A stretch of 59,314 nt of DNA from Candidatus Bathyarchaeota archaeon (GTDB lineage Archaea; Thermoproteota; Bathyarchaeia; TCS64), in contig JADHWM010000003.1 in assembly GCA_016783485.1 (NCBI GenBank), positions 1 to 59,314 of the forward strand, written 5' to 3'. Each line of letters opens with the position of its first letter. Positions within the stretch are counted from its first letter, which is position 1. Positions 8,513-18,296 of the stretch are shown in pieces. Under the pieces are notes generated by a model. It worked only from the letters and a program-made list of their open reading frames with translations. It was not told where the DNA came from and made no database searches. The position numbers were made by a program, and so were the translations under genes.

Positions 8513-9034
8513 TTAAACCCCGGCCTCGACCCGCTTCCCCCTGGCCTGGGGGACCACCCTCTTCCTCGCCCCCTGGAACGAAATCCCCGGCTCCTTCCCC
8601 TCCCGGAGCTCGTGGAGGAACACCGCCAATGCGCTCACCTCCGAATGGGGCTGAGAAGTCACGCCCACATTCCAATCCACCATACCAAATATCTCCCCCG
8701 GCACTTTCGCGCCCCCAACGACCACAAGGAGATCCGAACCCTCCCCCCTGATCTCGGGGATCACCTCCTGAACCGGGAGCCCATACATGGTGAGATGAAC
8801 GACCCGCCCTCTCCACCCAGAGATCACGCTCCTCCACCTCTCGGAGAACTCGAAAGTGAAAGGCCCCCCCCACTCCGAGACAACCCTACCGATCGACTCC
8901 TCTAGGCCCGGGTCCCTATCCCCCGTATAGGTGGCTCCCGAGGCCCCGAAAGCCCGAGCCGCCAAGACCACGTGGGTGCTCAGCCGCTTATCCCTGGAGG
9001 GGCGATGCCCGAGGCGGAGGACGTGCACATCCAT
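8513..9034 (-). CDS. trm56: tRNA (cytidine(56)-2'-O)-methyltransferase (aTrm56)
   Basis: VLRLGHRPSRDKRLSTHVVLAARAFGA and GGAKVPGEIFGMVDWNVGVTSQPHSEVSALAVFL are aTrm56 signatures. Confidence 0.9.
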   Translation of the reverse strand: MDVHVLRLGHRPSRDKRLSTHVVLAARAFGASGATYTGDRDPGLEESIGRVVSEWGGPFTFEFSERWRSVISGWRGRVVHLTMYGLPVQEVIPEIRGEGSDLLVVVGGAKVPGEIFGMVDWNVGVTSQPHSEVSALAVFLHELREGKEPGISFQGARKRVVPQARGKRVEAGV

Positions 9035-9129
9035 ACCGTGGGAAAGGAGCCGAGGGACCTAAGCCTTTTCGGTCCCAGCAAGCGACCACACCGTTAAATC
9101 CCTGAAGGACCAAACTCACCGTCGATCCC

Positions 9130-9744
9130 ATGGCCGCGCGAGACGAGGAGATACCGAGCCTCCCACTCCACACCCGGAGGAGAGTCCTCGGCTACCTCGT
9201 GCCCCTCCTCAGCTTCCCCATCCTCATCTGGAAGGCCTACTCCATCTCCCTCATCCTATCCCAACCCAGCCCCCAGCTGGTCGGCCCGGAGCTCCTCAAC
9301 GACCTCATCACTATCTCATTCAGCCTCGTGCTCCTCCTCCTCATCCCCCACCACAGCCCCCTCTACACCAACCGCTGCTGGCTGACCCCCAAAGGCCTCA
9401 AGATCACCCGCACCCTCAAAGGAACCAAGATCCTCCCATACGACACGATAGACCGACTGGAACTCTTCATCCGAGACGAGAGACAGGGGAAACCCTCCAA
9501 GGAAGCCCTCCAATACGCGAGGGACCACGTCAACGATCTCCGGAAAACCGGATTCAAATTCATCGACTACACAAACAACGAGACCAAGATAGCCCTCATC
9601 TACACCGGAGAAAAGATCTACATGATCACCCCCGCCAACCCCAAGGCATTCGCCCAGAAACTAGGGAACCGTATCAGGAAACTCGGCGTCAAGACAGTCA
9701 CCCTCACCCCGAAGGGAACTCGCGTCAAAGAGGGCGCCCCGTGA
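9130..9744 (+). CDS. Membrane protein with two N-terminal TM helices and PH-like domain
   Basis: 204 aa; two hydrophobic segments, then LTPKGLKITRTLKGTKILPYDTIDRLELF. Confidence 0.6.
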   Translation: MAARDEEIPSLPLHTRRRVLGYLVPLLSFPILIWKAYSISLILSQPSPQLVGPELLNDLITISFSLVLLLLIPHHSPLYTNRCWLTPKGLKITRTLKGTKILPYDTIDRLELFIRDERQGKPSKEALQYARDHVNDLRKTGFKFIDYTNNETKIALIYTGEKIYMITPANPKAFAQKLGNRIRKLGVKTVTLTPKGTRVKEGAP

Positions 9745-9793
9745 AGCCTTGGGCCAGCAAAGGATATAGCGCAGAACACAACTCTGCTGAACC

Positions 9794-10480
9794 ATGACAA
9801 CCCCGATAGAATACCCCTTCATCCTGGTCAACCTCAAGACCTACGAGGAAAGCCTGGGACCCAAAGCAGTGGCCCTAGCATCCATCGCGAGGGAGATCTC
9901 CCAGCAGACCGGCGTCTGCATCGCAGTCGCCCCCCAGACCGTCGACCTCAGCCCCGTCATCAAAGCCGTTAAAATCCCCGTCTTCGCCCAGCACATAGAC
10001 CCCGTGGGATACGGCCGCTTCACGGGCCACGTCCTACCGGAGGCCATAGCCGGAGCCGGATGCGTGGGGACGCTGATCAACCACTCGGAGAGACGGCTCC
10101 CCCTGGAGGCCATCGAGGCCACGGTGAAAAGGGCGAAGGAGGCCGGCCTATTCCAGGTGGTCTGCGTCGACTCGGTGGAAACCGGGCGATCCGTCGCCCC
10201 CTACTCCCCCGACGTCATCGCGATAGAGCCCCCTGAGCTCATCGGATCCGGGATACCCGTCTCCAAGGCGAGGCCCGAGGTCGTCTCGGGATCCGTGGAT
10301 GAATGCAGAAAGGTCAACCCCGACGTCAACGTCCTCTGCGGGGCAGGCATCACCAGCGGAGAGGACGTCTCGGCAGCCCTGAGACTCGGCTCCGCCGGGG
10401 TCCTCGTCGCCAGCGGAGTCGTGAAGGCTGCGGACCCCAGGGCGAAGCTCCTGGACCTGGCCCAGGCGATGAGTGAGTAA
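9794..10480 (+). CDS. tpiA: Triosephosphate isomerase
   Basis: FILVNLKTYEESLG, LINHSERR, VVCVDSVETG, VLCGAGITSGEDVSAALRLGSAGVLVASG. Confidence 0.95.
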   Translation: MTTPIEYPFILVNLKTYEESLGPKAVALASIAREISQQTGVCIAVAPQTVDLSPVIKAVKIPVFAQHIDPVGYGRFTGHVLPEAIAGAGCVGTLINHSERRLPLEAIEATVKRAKEAGLFQVVCVDSVETGRSVAPYSPDVIAIEPPELIGSGIPVSKARPEVVSGSVDECRKVNPDVNVLCGAGITSGEDVSAALRLGSAGVLVASGVVKAADPRAKLLDLAQAMSE

Positions 10481-10485
10481 CCCCC

Positions 10486-11847
10486 CTACTTCAGGGATTC
10501 CACTACAGACTCGATGAGCGACTTATGCTCCTCGACGAGGGCCTCAACCCTCTCAGGGCTCCCGGCCTCGGCGTAGATCCTGAAAATGGGCTCCGTCCCG
10601 CTGGGCCTGAACAGCACCCAGCTCTCATCGTCGTAGATCAGCTTCACGCCGTCGATGGTCTCCACCCGCGGCGCATCCACCCTCCCCCGGAGAGCCTCCA
10701 AAACCGCCTCCTTCAGCTCCTCGGGGCACGAGATCCGGTCTTTAAGCTGAGAGTACTGGGGCAGCTCCCCGAAGAGCTGCGAGAGGGGCTTACCCGTCTC
10801 GGCCATGACCTCCATGATCAACGCCAGCGCCATGGAGCCGTCCCGGACCTGGAGATGGGGGCCATACATGATCCCCCCGTTCTCCTCCCCCCCGAAGGGT
10901 ATCCCCTCCTCGACCATCCTCCGTGAGACCACGACGCTCCCCACCCGGGTCCACACCACGCTCCCCCCCGCCCCCGACACCACCTCCTCCAGAGCCCTGG
11001 ACGAGTTCACGGGGGAAGCCACCCGCCCCCCGGGATTCTTCAGGATAAACTCCCTCGCCAAAAGCGCGAAGGAACGGTCCCCCCAGTGAACCTCCCCCCG
11101 CTCATCCACGAATATGGAGCGATCCCCATCCCCATCATAGGCCACGCCTAGATCGGCCCCCGAGGCCCTCACGAGAGCCTGCAACGTCCCAAGATTATCC
11201 GGCCTGGGCTCGGAGACCCGGTTCGGGAAGCTACCGTCCACATCGACATTCACCGTATAGACCTCCCCCGCCAGAGCCCGGGCGATCCCAGGGGCAGATA
11301 ATGCGGCGACGCCGTTACCCGGATCGACTGCGACCTTCAGCCTCGCATCCCGGACTCTCCCGATGTCCACATGGGAGATAACGGCTTCCTGATACGCCTC
11401 GAGGGCCTCAAGCTGATGCACGGTTCCGATCCCATCCCACGGCGAGAGTTCGGGGCCATCCCCGAAAAAGATCTCCTCGATCTCAGCCTCCTGACCCCTG
11501 GAGGCCTCCACCCCATCAGCGGCGATCACCTTCATCCCGTTAAACTCCGGCGGATTATGCGAGGCGGTGATCATGACCCCCGCGTTCAGCCCGTTTCTCC
11601 TCACGGCATGCTGGAGGGCCGGAGTGGGCAGCATCCCGGTGTCGTGTACGCTGCACCCGACGGAGAGGAGACCGCACACGGCGGCGTCCCGGAACATGGG
11701 GCTCGTGATCCTCCCATCCCTCCCGACGGCGACGCTCCCCCCGAAATATGCGCCGATGGAGGCGGCGAGCCTCGTGACCAGCTCCACCGTCAGCTCCCTG
11801 TTAGCGACTCCCCGGACCCCGTTCGTGCCGAAGAGGCGCCCCATCAC
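10486..11847 (-). CDS. glmM: Phosphoglucosamine mutase / phosphomannomutase
   Basis: LFGTNGVRGVAN, MITASHNPPEFNG, VAYDGDGDRSIFVDERG, LFRPSGTEPIFRIYAE. Confidence 0.9.
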   Translation of the reverse strand: MMGRLFGTNGVRGVANRELTVELVTRLAASIGAYFGGSVAVGRDGRITSPMFRDAAVCGLLSVGCSVHDTGMLPTPALQHAVRRNGLNAGVMITASHNPPEFNGMKVIAADGVEASRGQEAEIEEIFFGDGPELSPWDGIGTVHQLEALEAYQEAVISHVDIGRVRDARLKVAVDPGNGVAALSAPGIARALAGEVYTVNVDVDGSFPNRVSEPRPDNLGTLQALVRASGADLGVAYDGDGDRSIFVDERGEVHWGDRSFALLAREFILKNPGGRVASPVNSSRALEEVVSGAGGSVVWTRVGSVVVSRRMVEEGIPFGGEENGGIMYGPHLQVRDGSMALALIMEVMAETGKPLSQLFGELPQYSQLKDRISCPEELKEAVLEALRGRVDAPRVETIDGVKLIYDDESWVLFRPSGTEPIFRIYAEAGSPERVEALVEEHKSLIESVVESLK

Positions 11848-12935
11848 ATCACCTGGCGGGGCTGGAGAATGCTCTCGCTCACCGTCTTAGAGGGGCAGAT
11901 GGTGACCCCCTCCGTTATCGTGACCCCATCGGTGATGGTGGCATAGTCCCCGATGAGGCTCCCAGACTCCACCTTTACCCACTTCTCGATGCTCGCGTTC
12001 TCCCCGATGATAGCGTTCCTCACCGAGGAGTAATCCCCGATGGACGCCCCAGGGAAGATAATGGAGTTCTCGATCCTGCACCCCTCCCCGACATGGACAT
12101 GGTCGGAGATCGAAGCGTTCGGCCCGATAACAGAATGAGCCCCCACGTTGACACTCGCACCCAAATATGTTGGCTCCAGAATCTTCGCGGTCTCATGGAC
12201 CACGCGATCCTCACCCATATCCTCGCGGGTGAGTCTTTCGAGGATGTGTCGGTTCGCCTCGAGGTACGCTTCGGGGACCCCGACGTCGAGCCAGAGGCCG
12301 TGGACCTCGTAGCCGTAAAGCTTTCCCTGATTTGCGAGGATCGGGAACACCTCTTTTTCCGTGGAGACCTTCCTCCCGTCCGGGATGTAATCCAGAACCT
12401 CCTTATCGAAGACATAGATTCCAGCATTGATGAGGTTGCTCGGGGCTGTCCCAAACTCCGGCTTCTCGACGAACCTCGCGACCCTGCCGTCGCCGTCGAG
12501 CTCGACAGCCCCATACCGGGTTGGGTCTGGCACCCGGACGAGGGCGATGGTTGCTATCCCCCCGTTGGATTTGTGGAACTCCACGAGGCGCCTGTAGTCG
12601 ATGTCCGAAATGATGTCGCCGTTGAGGATCAGGAAAGGCTCGCCGTCTACGAGGTGCTCCTGGGCCTTCTTGATGGGACCCCCTGTTCCTAGGGGCCTCC
12701 CTTCCCGAGAGTAAATGATACCCAGGTCGAACTTCGTTGGGCCAAAATATCTCACCAGCGCCTCAGCCATGTAGTTAACGGCTAGGACGACGGTGTCCAC
12801 CCCCCCCTCGGAGAGGTTCTTCATCGTCCAGTCCAGCATGGCCTGATTGGCCAGCGGGAAAAGCATCTTGGGGCGGGTGCAACTCAGAGGCCTAAGCCTT
12901 GTGCCGAACCCTCCTGCTAAAACGAGGGCCTTCAT
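11844..12935 (-). CDS. NDP-sugar pyrophosphorylase with left-handed beta-helix (GlmU/GMPP-like)
   Basis: MKALVLAGGFGTRLRPLSCTRPKMLFPLANQAMLDW; C-terminal hexapeptide-like repeats. Confidence 0.9.
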   Translation of the reverse strand: MKALVLAGGFGTRLRPLSCTRPKMLFPLANQAMLDWTMKNLSEGGVDTVVLAVNYMAEALVRYFGPTKFDLGIIYSREGRPLGTGGPIKKAQEHLVDGEPFLILNGDIISDIDYRRLVEFHKSNGGIATIALVRVPDPTRYGAVELDGDGRVARFVEKPEFGTAPSNLINAGIYVFDKEVLDYIPDGRKVSTEKEVFPILANQGKLYGYEVHGLWLDVGVPEAYLEANRHILERLTREDMGEDRVVHETAKILEPTYLGASVNVGAHSVIGPNASISDHVHVGEGCRIENSIIFPGASIGDYSSVRNAIIGENASIEKWVKVESGSLIGDYATITDGVTITEGVTICPSKTVSESILQPRQVM

Positions 12936-12996
12936 CTATAGATCGATTCTATCATGACACGGAACCGTTTATGAACGTTTTGCGGGCTAGTAACGG

Positions 12997-13770
12997 CTAG
13001 CTGCTGTATTTCAGCATCCTGTCGAGCTTCTCGTGCTCGAACCGCTCGTAGCGCTCCAAGGAACCTAGATCGTACCAGAACGCCTTGCTCACATATGCGC
13101 CGACTGGCTTTCCCTTCTCGATGAGGTATGGGACCAAGTCGCCCATGATATCGAAAGAGCCATCATCCTCCCCTTTGTGCATCTCATTCATCTCCTTGAC
13201 GACCGATCCGCTGATCACAAGGATACCGACGCTCACAGGGTCCTCTATTTCCGGCTTCTCGTGGAACCTCTTGATGAATCCGTTCTCAATATCTGCCGTC
13301 CCGACCCTGATGCGGAATCCGCGGGCCAAGGCCACGGTCGCTGCGGCGCCCGATTCGATGTGCTGTGAAACCATCTTCTTCAAGTCGAAGTCTGAGAGAA
13401 TGTCGCCGTAATAGACTAGAAGATAATCGTCGCTGCTGATGATCCCCTGCCTGTACGCGTTCACGATGGCGCCGGCGCTCCCCTTGAAACCGGGCTCGTC
13501 GAGGACGTAGTGGACCTTTACACCGAATCTGCTGCCGTCATCGAAGTAGTTCTGGATCTGCTGGTGCTTGTAGCCCACGAGGAGCACTAGGTCGCGTATC
13601 TCGTGATGGGCGAAGAGACGGACAATGTAGTCGAGGACTGGCTTCTCGTCCTCACCGACGGGGATCATGCATTTCTGGAGGTAGTATGTGAGGGGGCGGA
13701 ACCGTGTCCCTTGGCCCCCGGCCAAGATCACCCCTCGGATCTTGGGCTCACCCATTTTCATCCCTCCCAA
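12997..13770 (-). CDS. NTP_transferase family nucleotidyltransferase
   Basis: GVILAGGQGTRFRPLTYYLQKCMIPVGEDEKPVLDYIVRLF. Confidence 0.9.
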   Translation of the reverse strand: MGGMKMGEPKIRGVILAGGQGTRFRPLTYYLQKCMIPVGEDEKPVLDYIVRLFAHHEIRDLVLLVGYKHQQIQNYFDDGSRFGVKVHYVLDEPGFKGSAGAIVNAYRQGIISSDDYLLVYYGDILSDFDLKKMVSQHIESGAAATVALARGFRIRVGTADIENGFIKRFHEKPEIEDPVSVGILVISGSVVKEMNEMHKGEDDGSFDIMGDLVPYLIEKGKPVGAYVSKAFWYDLGSLERYERFEHEKLDRMLKYSS

Positions 13771-13955
13771 GCGGCTGTCATGATCCCGCCGGCGAGGGCG
13801 ACGAGGATGCCGACGGGGGCGAAGATGCCCGGGTCGATGGCTCCCACATCTGCTTGCATCGAGTAGAATGTGATGACGAGCCCGAGGGCCAGCAGCATGA
13901 CTCCGAACACGTTCACAGCGAGCTTCGAGATGGAAAGCCCTTCATCCCCCGACAT
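13758..13955 (-). CDS. Small membrane protein, two TM helices
   Basis: 65 aa MSGDEGLSISKLAVNVFGVMLLALGLVITFYSMQADVGAIDPGIFAPVGILVALAGGIMTAAWEG. Confidence 0.6.
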   Translation of the reverse strand: MSGDEGLSISKLAVNVFGVMLLALGLVITFYSMQADVGAIDPGIFAPVGILVALAGGIMTAAWEG

Positions 13956-14004
13956 AGATCTTTCACCTGTTACATCCCGTAGGCTAATATAAAATTAAGG
14001 CGGA

Positions 14005-15096
14005 TCAGAGGCTCTCCAGCTTCTCCGGGAGATACTCGTCGACGATGTAGGTGAGCCCCAGAGCACTGAAGGCCTCGAGCTCCGCCTTCTTCCCCATCTT
14101 TAGGAAGATGTCGATCTCCCTCTGCCAGAGCTCGTCGACGTATCGGGGATCGTCTTTGATCTCTTTGAGCCTCTTCAGGTCCTGCTCCGTCAGGTTCTCC
14201 GTGGGCAGTTTATACTTCAGGACATCGGTGCCCCAGACTCCTATCCACTTGGCATCGGGGGTGGTGAGTCCCCTGAGGTGAGCTGCGACGGCTGAGCCGG
14301 AGATGATGACCATCGCGATGTGTAATCCCCACGGGTCCCCGTCGGTGAAGATGTAGATGGGGAGCCCCATGTCCTTGTTCAGCCGTCGAATCACCATGCG
14401 GGCGGAGCGGCTGGGGATCCCCTCCGTCTGTATGAGTATGGCGTTATGCTTCTCGTGGACCTTCTCCTCGACGAACCGGGAGAACATGGCGTCCTTCTCG
14501 ATGACGATGACCTTGTCCGCTGTCGTGTCGACTAATTTAGAGCTTGTGAGGCTGCGACCAATGGGCGCCCCATCGGGGTTGTCTGTGAGATTCTTCATCC
14601 GCCCCTCATAAGCGGGTGGGAATGTATACTCGATGTTAAGGTCTCCGAAGATGGCGCCCCTATCCTTGGGGTAGATGTTCATGGACTCCCGGGGCGTGTT
14701 CAGGGCGACCTCGAGGTCGGTGATGGTGTAGTCCGACTCCGTCTGGCCTGTGAACTCGATGTCCCTCTGGCCCCTTGCGGAGTAGTACACCTCCCTGAGG
14801 GTGCTGGTCTTCTTGAGGCGGACGAGCTCCCTGGCGAACCATGCGGTCCATAAGAACTGGGTGAAGGGTCGGATGTTACGGACATTCCTGCTGTGCCGGC
14901 GCACCGTCCTGTCGCCGAGGATGAACTGGCGGAGCTCGTCGTCGTAGTTGATGTTGTCGGAACTCCTGCTCTGCATCATGATCCAGGGGAACTCCCGGTT
15001 CTGGATCTGCTCGTAGATGAGGGAGCCCAGCTGCTTGAGGCTGGTCTCCGTGGCCTCCCTCCGCCGCTCTGTCTCATTTATCACGCTATCCGTCAA
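14005..15096 (-). CDS. top6A: DNA topoisomerase VI subunit A
   Basis: 363 aa; TOPRIM IVIEKDAMFSRFVEEK and FTDGDPWGLHIAMVIISGS. Confidence 0.95.
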   Translation of the reverse strand: MTDSVINETERRREATETSLKQLGSLIYEQIQNREFPWIMMQSRSSDNINYDDELRQFILGDRTVRRHSRNVRNIRPFTQFLWTAWFARELVRLKKTSTLREVYYSARGQRDIEFTGQTESDYTITDLEVALNTPRESMNIYPKDRGAIFGDLNIEYTFPPAYEGRMKNLTDNPDGAPIGRSLTSSKLVDTTADKVIVIEKDAMFSRFVEEKVHEKHNAILIQTEGIPSRSARMVIRRLNKDMGLPIYIFTDGDPWGLHIAMVIISGSAVAAHLRGLTTPDAKWIGVWGTDVLKYKLPTENLTEQDLKRLKEIKDDPRYVDELWQREIDIFLKMGKKAELEAFSALGLTYIVDEYLPEKLESL

Positions 15097-16660
15097 TTGT
15101 GGGGACCTCCTTGATTTTCTGCTCCACCTCCGGGATGGCTCTGCTTACTGCGGTGAGGAGGGGCTCGATGTCCGGGAGTATCTCCTTGTCGGACAGCTTC
15201 GTGGAGAACTCTGCTATCTTGGGGAGATATTTGGCGAATATGTCCAGCCTCCGCCGCTCCCTGGCTATCCTGATGCTGCGGGAGATGAATAACCTCAGGC
15301 TCCGGGCCGATGTCCTGATCACGTTGGTGAGCTCCTTCTCCACCTCGGGCTGGTCGGCCATGTACTCCTTCCCGACGGTCTTGTAGGGGATCTTCGTGGA
15401 GCATACATGGACGACGACCACCATGGGGGTGTCGCTGGAGACGTTGTAGGTGTCCCAGTGGATGTTCTTGTTGACGACCTTCCAGACGACCCCGCTCGAC
15501 TCGTCGAAGAGGAGGGGTATTCTATTGGCGAACCTTATGATTGTGGTGCCCGTCTTGAACTGTTTCCTGATGGAGGGCCCCGTGGCGATGGCGGCCTCTA
15601 CGATGAAGGGGAATCCAAGATAGGTGGAGGGTTTCCTTGAGACCACTTTGAGGAAGTCGTGCTCCGTGAGGCCTAGTTCCTTCCTTATACCTTTCTCGAG
15701 GAGCTCCTCTCCTATTGGTGAGAGGCAAGTCGCGTCGGGGCGCTTGAAATCCTTGAACTCCCTTGCAGCCCGGACGAGGGTGACTATATCCTCCGGTTTC
15801 ATAGAGCTGGGCCTCGTCCTGTTCCCAATCTCCGCTGATTTCAGGAAATTATCAGCGGTTTTGGAGCCCACCCCTTGGAAATGCTCCGTCATGAACTCCT
15901 TCATGGACTTCGCCTTGGTGATCGAGACTAGCCTGCGGAAGTTCTCCACGTCGATCCCGTGTGGGTGAGGCTTCACAGCCTGGGGCAGCGGGGGCATCAT
16001 ATCGGTTCCCCTCTCGAAGCGGAACAGCCGCCCCACTGGATCCACGAAGGTCAGGTCGGCGTAAGGGCTCACCATCGCCGTCTGCTTCAGATAATCCAGG
16101 AGGCGGCTCTTGATCCTGCTGTAGTCGCCCTCCATCTGGAGGTGGACCACGGTGCCCCTCCAGCCTTTCTTGTTTCCCAGTACCTTGTGCTTGAGGATCA
16201 TGGGCTCGTTGCGCTCGATGTCGATCATCATTGTGAACTCGTGGATGTCGCCACCGGTGCTCGAGGTGATCGTGACGGGTTGATGGGTCGTGATCTGCCC
16301 GTAGAGGATAGTGATAGTGCCCCCGAGGCCGAAGGTACCCCTCGACTGTTGGAGGGTGTACTTTGAACCATAGAATACCCGGCAGAAAGCTGAGGGGATC
16401 TGGTCCGGTGGTAGGCCAGTGCCATTATCCTCGATCCTCATGATGTATGTGCTCGTGTCCCCCTCGGAGGAAGAAACCTCCGTGAGCCTCAGGAATATGT
16501 CTGGTGGAACCCTCTGTCTCTCGCAGGCGTCCAGCGAGTTCTCGAGGAGTTCCCTAACCGCTGCGTATACTGCTCTGCTAGGGTTGCTGAATCCCGCGAT
16601 TTCCCTGTTCCTGTAGAAAAAGTCCGAGGGGCTAATCGACTGGTAGACTATCTCCGTCAT
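15086..16660 (-). CDS. top6B: DNA topoisomerase VI subunit B
   Basis: GHKL motifs ELLENSLDACERQ, RIEDNGTGLPPDQIPSAFCRVFYGSKY, RGTFGLGG. Confidence 0.95.
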   Translation of the reverse strand: MTEIVYQSISPSDFFYRNREIAGFSNPSRAVYAAVRELLENSLDACERQRVPPDIFLRLTEVSSSEGDTSTYIMRIEDNGTGLPPDQIPSAFCRVFYGSKYTLQQSRGTFGLGGTITILYGQITTHQPVTITSSTGGDIHEFTMMIDIERNEPMILKHKVLGNKKGWRGTVVHLQMEGDYSRIKSRLLDYLKQTAMVSPYADLTFVDPVGRLFRFERGTDMMPPLPQAVKPHPHGIDVENFRRLVSITKAKSMKEFMTEHFQGVGSKTADNFLKSAEIGNRTRPSSMKPEDIVTLVRAAREFKDFKRPDATCLSPIGEELLEKGIRKELGLTEHDFLKVVSRKPSTYLGFPFIVEAAIATGPSIRKQFKTGTTIIRFANRIPLLFDESSGVVWKVVNKNIHWDTYNVSSDTPMVVVVHVCSTKIPYKTVGKEYMADQPEVEKELTNVIRTSARSLRLFISRSIRIARERRRLDIFAKYLPKIAEFSTKLSDKEILPDIEPLLTAVSRAIPEVEQKIKEVPTIDG

Positions 16661-17250
16661 CTTTTTCTCAAGTCCGCCTTCTGCCCGGGGCTCTCATACC
16701 AGAGTTCGCCCCTATCTTTTTTCATTTTCCTTCGCCACGCGTAGAGGTAGTTCCACACGGTCTTGTGGAATGAGCCCTGGATGAGCTTCATGAGGGCCTC
16801 CCGGGCCGCCTCGAGGCCCTCGGGGTTCCCGATGTAGGCGACAGTACCCCCGTAGACGCTTATCCGGGTCTCCGTGATCTCCTCGATGAGCTCCCGGGAA
16901 CGCCCGTTCTTCCCTATAATTCTGCCCTTCACCCTCGCGATGGCGTTCTTCGAGTCGCCGACGTACTCGCCGAGATCGATGATGTGGAGGTCAAAGTCCT
17001 CCTTGGCCAGGATCTCCGCTCGCTGGGGGCTGAAGCCCCTCCCGATAGCCTTCACGACGTTCCGGACCGTGAAGATGGCTGTGACGTCCCTGTTCCCGGG
17101 GTTGAGGGTGATCTCGACGGATCCCGACTCGCTTTCGACCTCTATGGTGACGCCGAAGTAGCTCTCTATCCTCCTCTTGGCATTCCCCTTGGGACCAATT
17201 AGGGCGCCGACCCGATCCCGGGGGATCTTAAGATAGGTCTTCTGACTCAC
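16657..17250 (-). CDS. KH-domain protein (archaeal Dim2/Krr1-like)
   Basis: IPRDRVGALIGPKGNAKRRIE and VKGRIIGKNGRSRELIEEITETRISVYG; context RIO1-KH-top6B. Confidence 0.9.
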   Translation of the reverse strand: MSQKTYLKIPRDRVGALIGPKGNAKRRIESYFGVTIEVESESGSVEITLNPGNRDVTAIFTVRNVVKAIGRGFSPQRAEILAKEDFDLHIIDLGEYVGDSKNAIARVKGRIIGKNGRSRELIEEITETRISVYGGTVAYIGNPEGLEAAREALMKLIQGSFHKTVWNYLYAWRRKMKKDRGELWYESPGQKADLRKR

Positions 17251-18088
17251 CCTTCACCCACGTCTCCACGTCCTCGGAATCGACGACATCCACTCCGAGC
17301 CGGTTGAAATAAGCGTTTATGTTGGATATATCCCGTTTCAGGAGGGGCCCTGCCAAGGGGTGCTCTATGAGGAGGGCCTGAGAGACGTCGAAGATGACTG
17401 GAGCCTCCTCCCAGACCATGATGTTGTACTCGCTCAGGTCGCCGTGGACCACGCCGGCCTTCGTGTAGAGGAGCCTCGCCTCGTCGAGGGTCTTGAGGTA
17501 GAACGCCTCGGGGTCCTCGGGGTCGATCTCCCTGAGCAGGGGGGCGGGGACACCGTCGTCCCCGATGAAGGACATTACGAGGATGTTCCTGTTGAACGCT
17601 AAGGCCTTGGGGCTGTTTACCCCCGCCTGCTCCGCGAGCTGGAGGTTCTTGAACTCCTTCTGAGTCCAGGTGTAGACTATCCCTCGAGGAGTTTTCCTTA
17701 TCCGTTTGAACCTTCGGTCGCCCTCGATGTACTTGAGCATCCCTCTCCGGAAGTCCGCCGTGGTCGTGTAGTAGATCTTGATGGCCAGCTCCTCGTCTTC
17801 GGGTCCGATGCCCCAGTAGACCCGAGCCTCTTTCCCAGCTTTGATGACTCCTTCGATGTCCTTGATTTTTCCTTGGCGTATGAGCTTGTCGATGCCCTCG
17901 ACGGTGAGGTGGTCGAAGACCTCCTCCATGACATTGTAGTTCTCCTGCCGTTTAGTGAGCATGTGGTCTCTCTCCTCCATGCTCCTCTCGGCTGCCTCGG
18001 CCTTCTTATCCGTGCGCTCTCGATCTGACACTTGTCTATGCCTGCCTGGTCTCCGTCCTCTTCTCGCATTGGTCGTCGAAAGAGACAA
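17228..18088 (-). CDS. RIO1-family serine kinase (true start possibly ATG at 17980)
   Basis: GVIKAGKEARVYWG, VVHGDLSEYNIMVWE, VIFDVSQAL. Confidence 0.92.
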   Translation of the reverse strand: MSLSTTNARRGRRPGRHRQVSDRERTDKKAEAAERSMEERDHMLTKRQENYNVMEEVFDHLTVEGIDKLIRQGKIKDIEGVIKAGKEARVYWGIGPEDEELAIKIYYTTTADFRRGMLKYIEGDRRFKRIRKTPRGIVYTWTQKEFKNLQLAEQAGVNSPKALAFNRNILVMSFIGDDGVPAPLLREIDPEDPEAFYLKTLDEARLLYTKAGVVHGDLSEYNIMVWEEAPVIFDVSQALLIEHPLAGPLLKRDISNINAYFNRLGVDVVDSEDVETWVKGESEDLS

Positions 18089-18296
18089 GGACGATGTCCC
18101 CGAGTTTGCTCACTCGGATTGGTTTACCCCTTGTCCTCCTTTTATCCCTTTATAGAGTGATCCGAATCTTAAAAATCATTTCCATGCCGATTTGGCTCTA
18201 AAACCGATTTTTACCTCAATATCTCTAAAACCGCTCCTAAAATCACCTTATTTCCTAGATAAAATGGAAATATTATCATTTTCCGGGGTTCCTTAT

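Noticed and set aside
10486-13770. Dedicated polysaccharide or S-layer glycosylation island
   Set aside because: Only a phosphohexomutase and two nucleotidyltransferases are present; without glycosyltransferases this is consistent with ordinary UDP-sugar supply.
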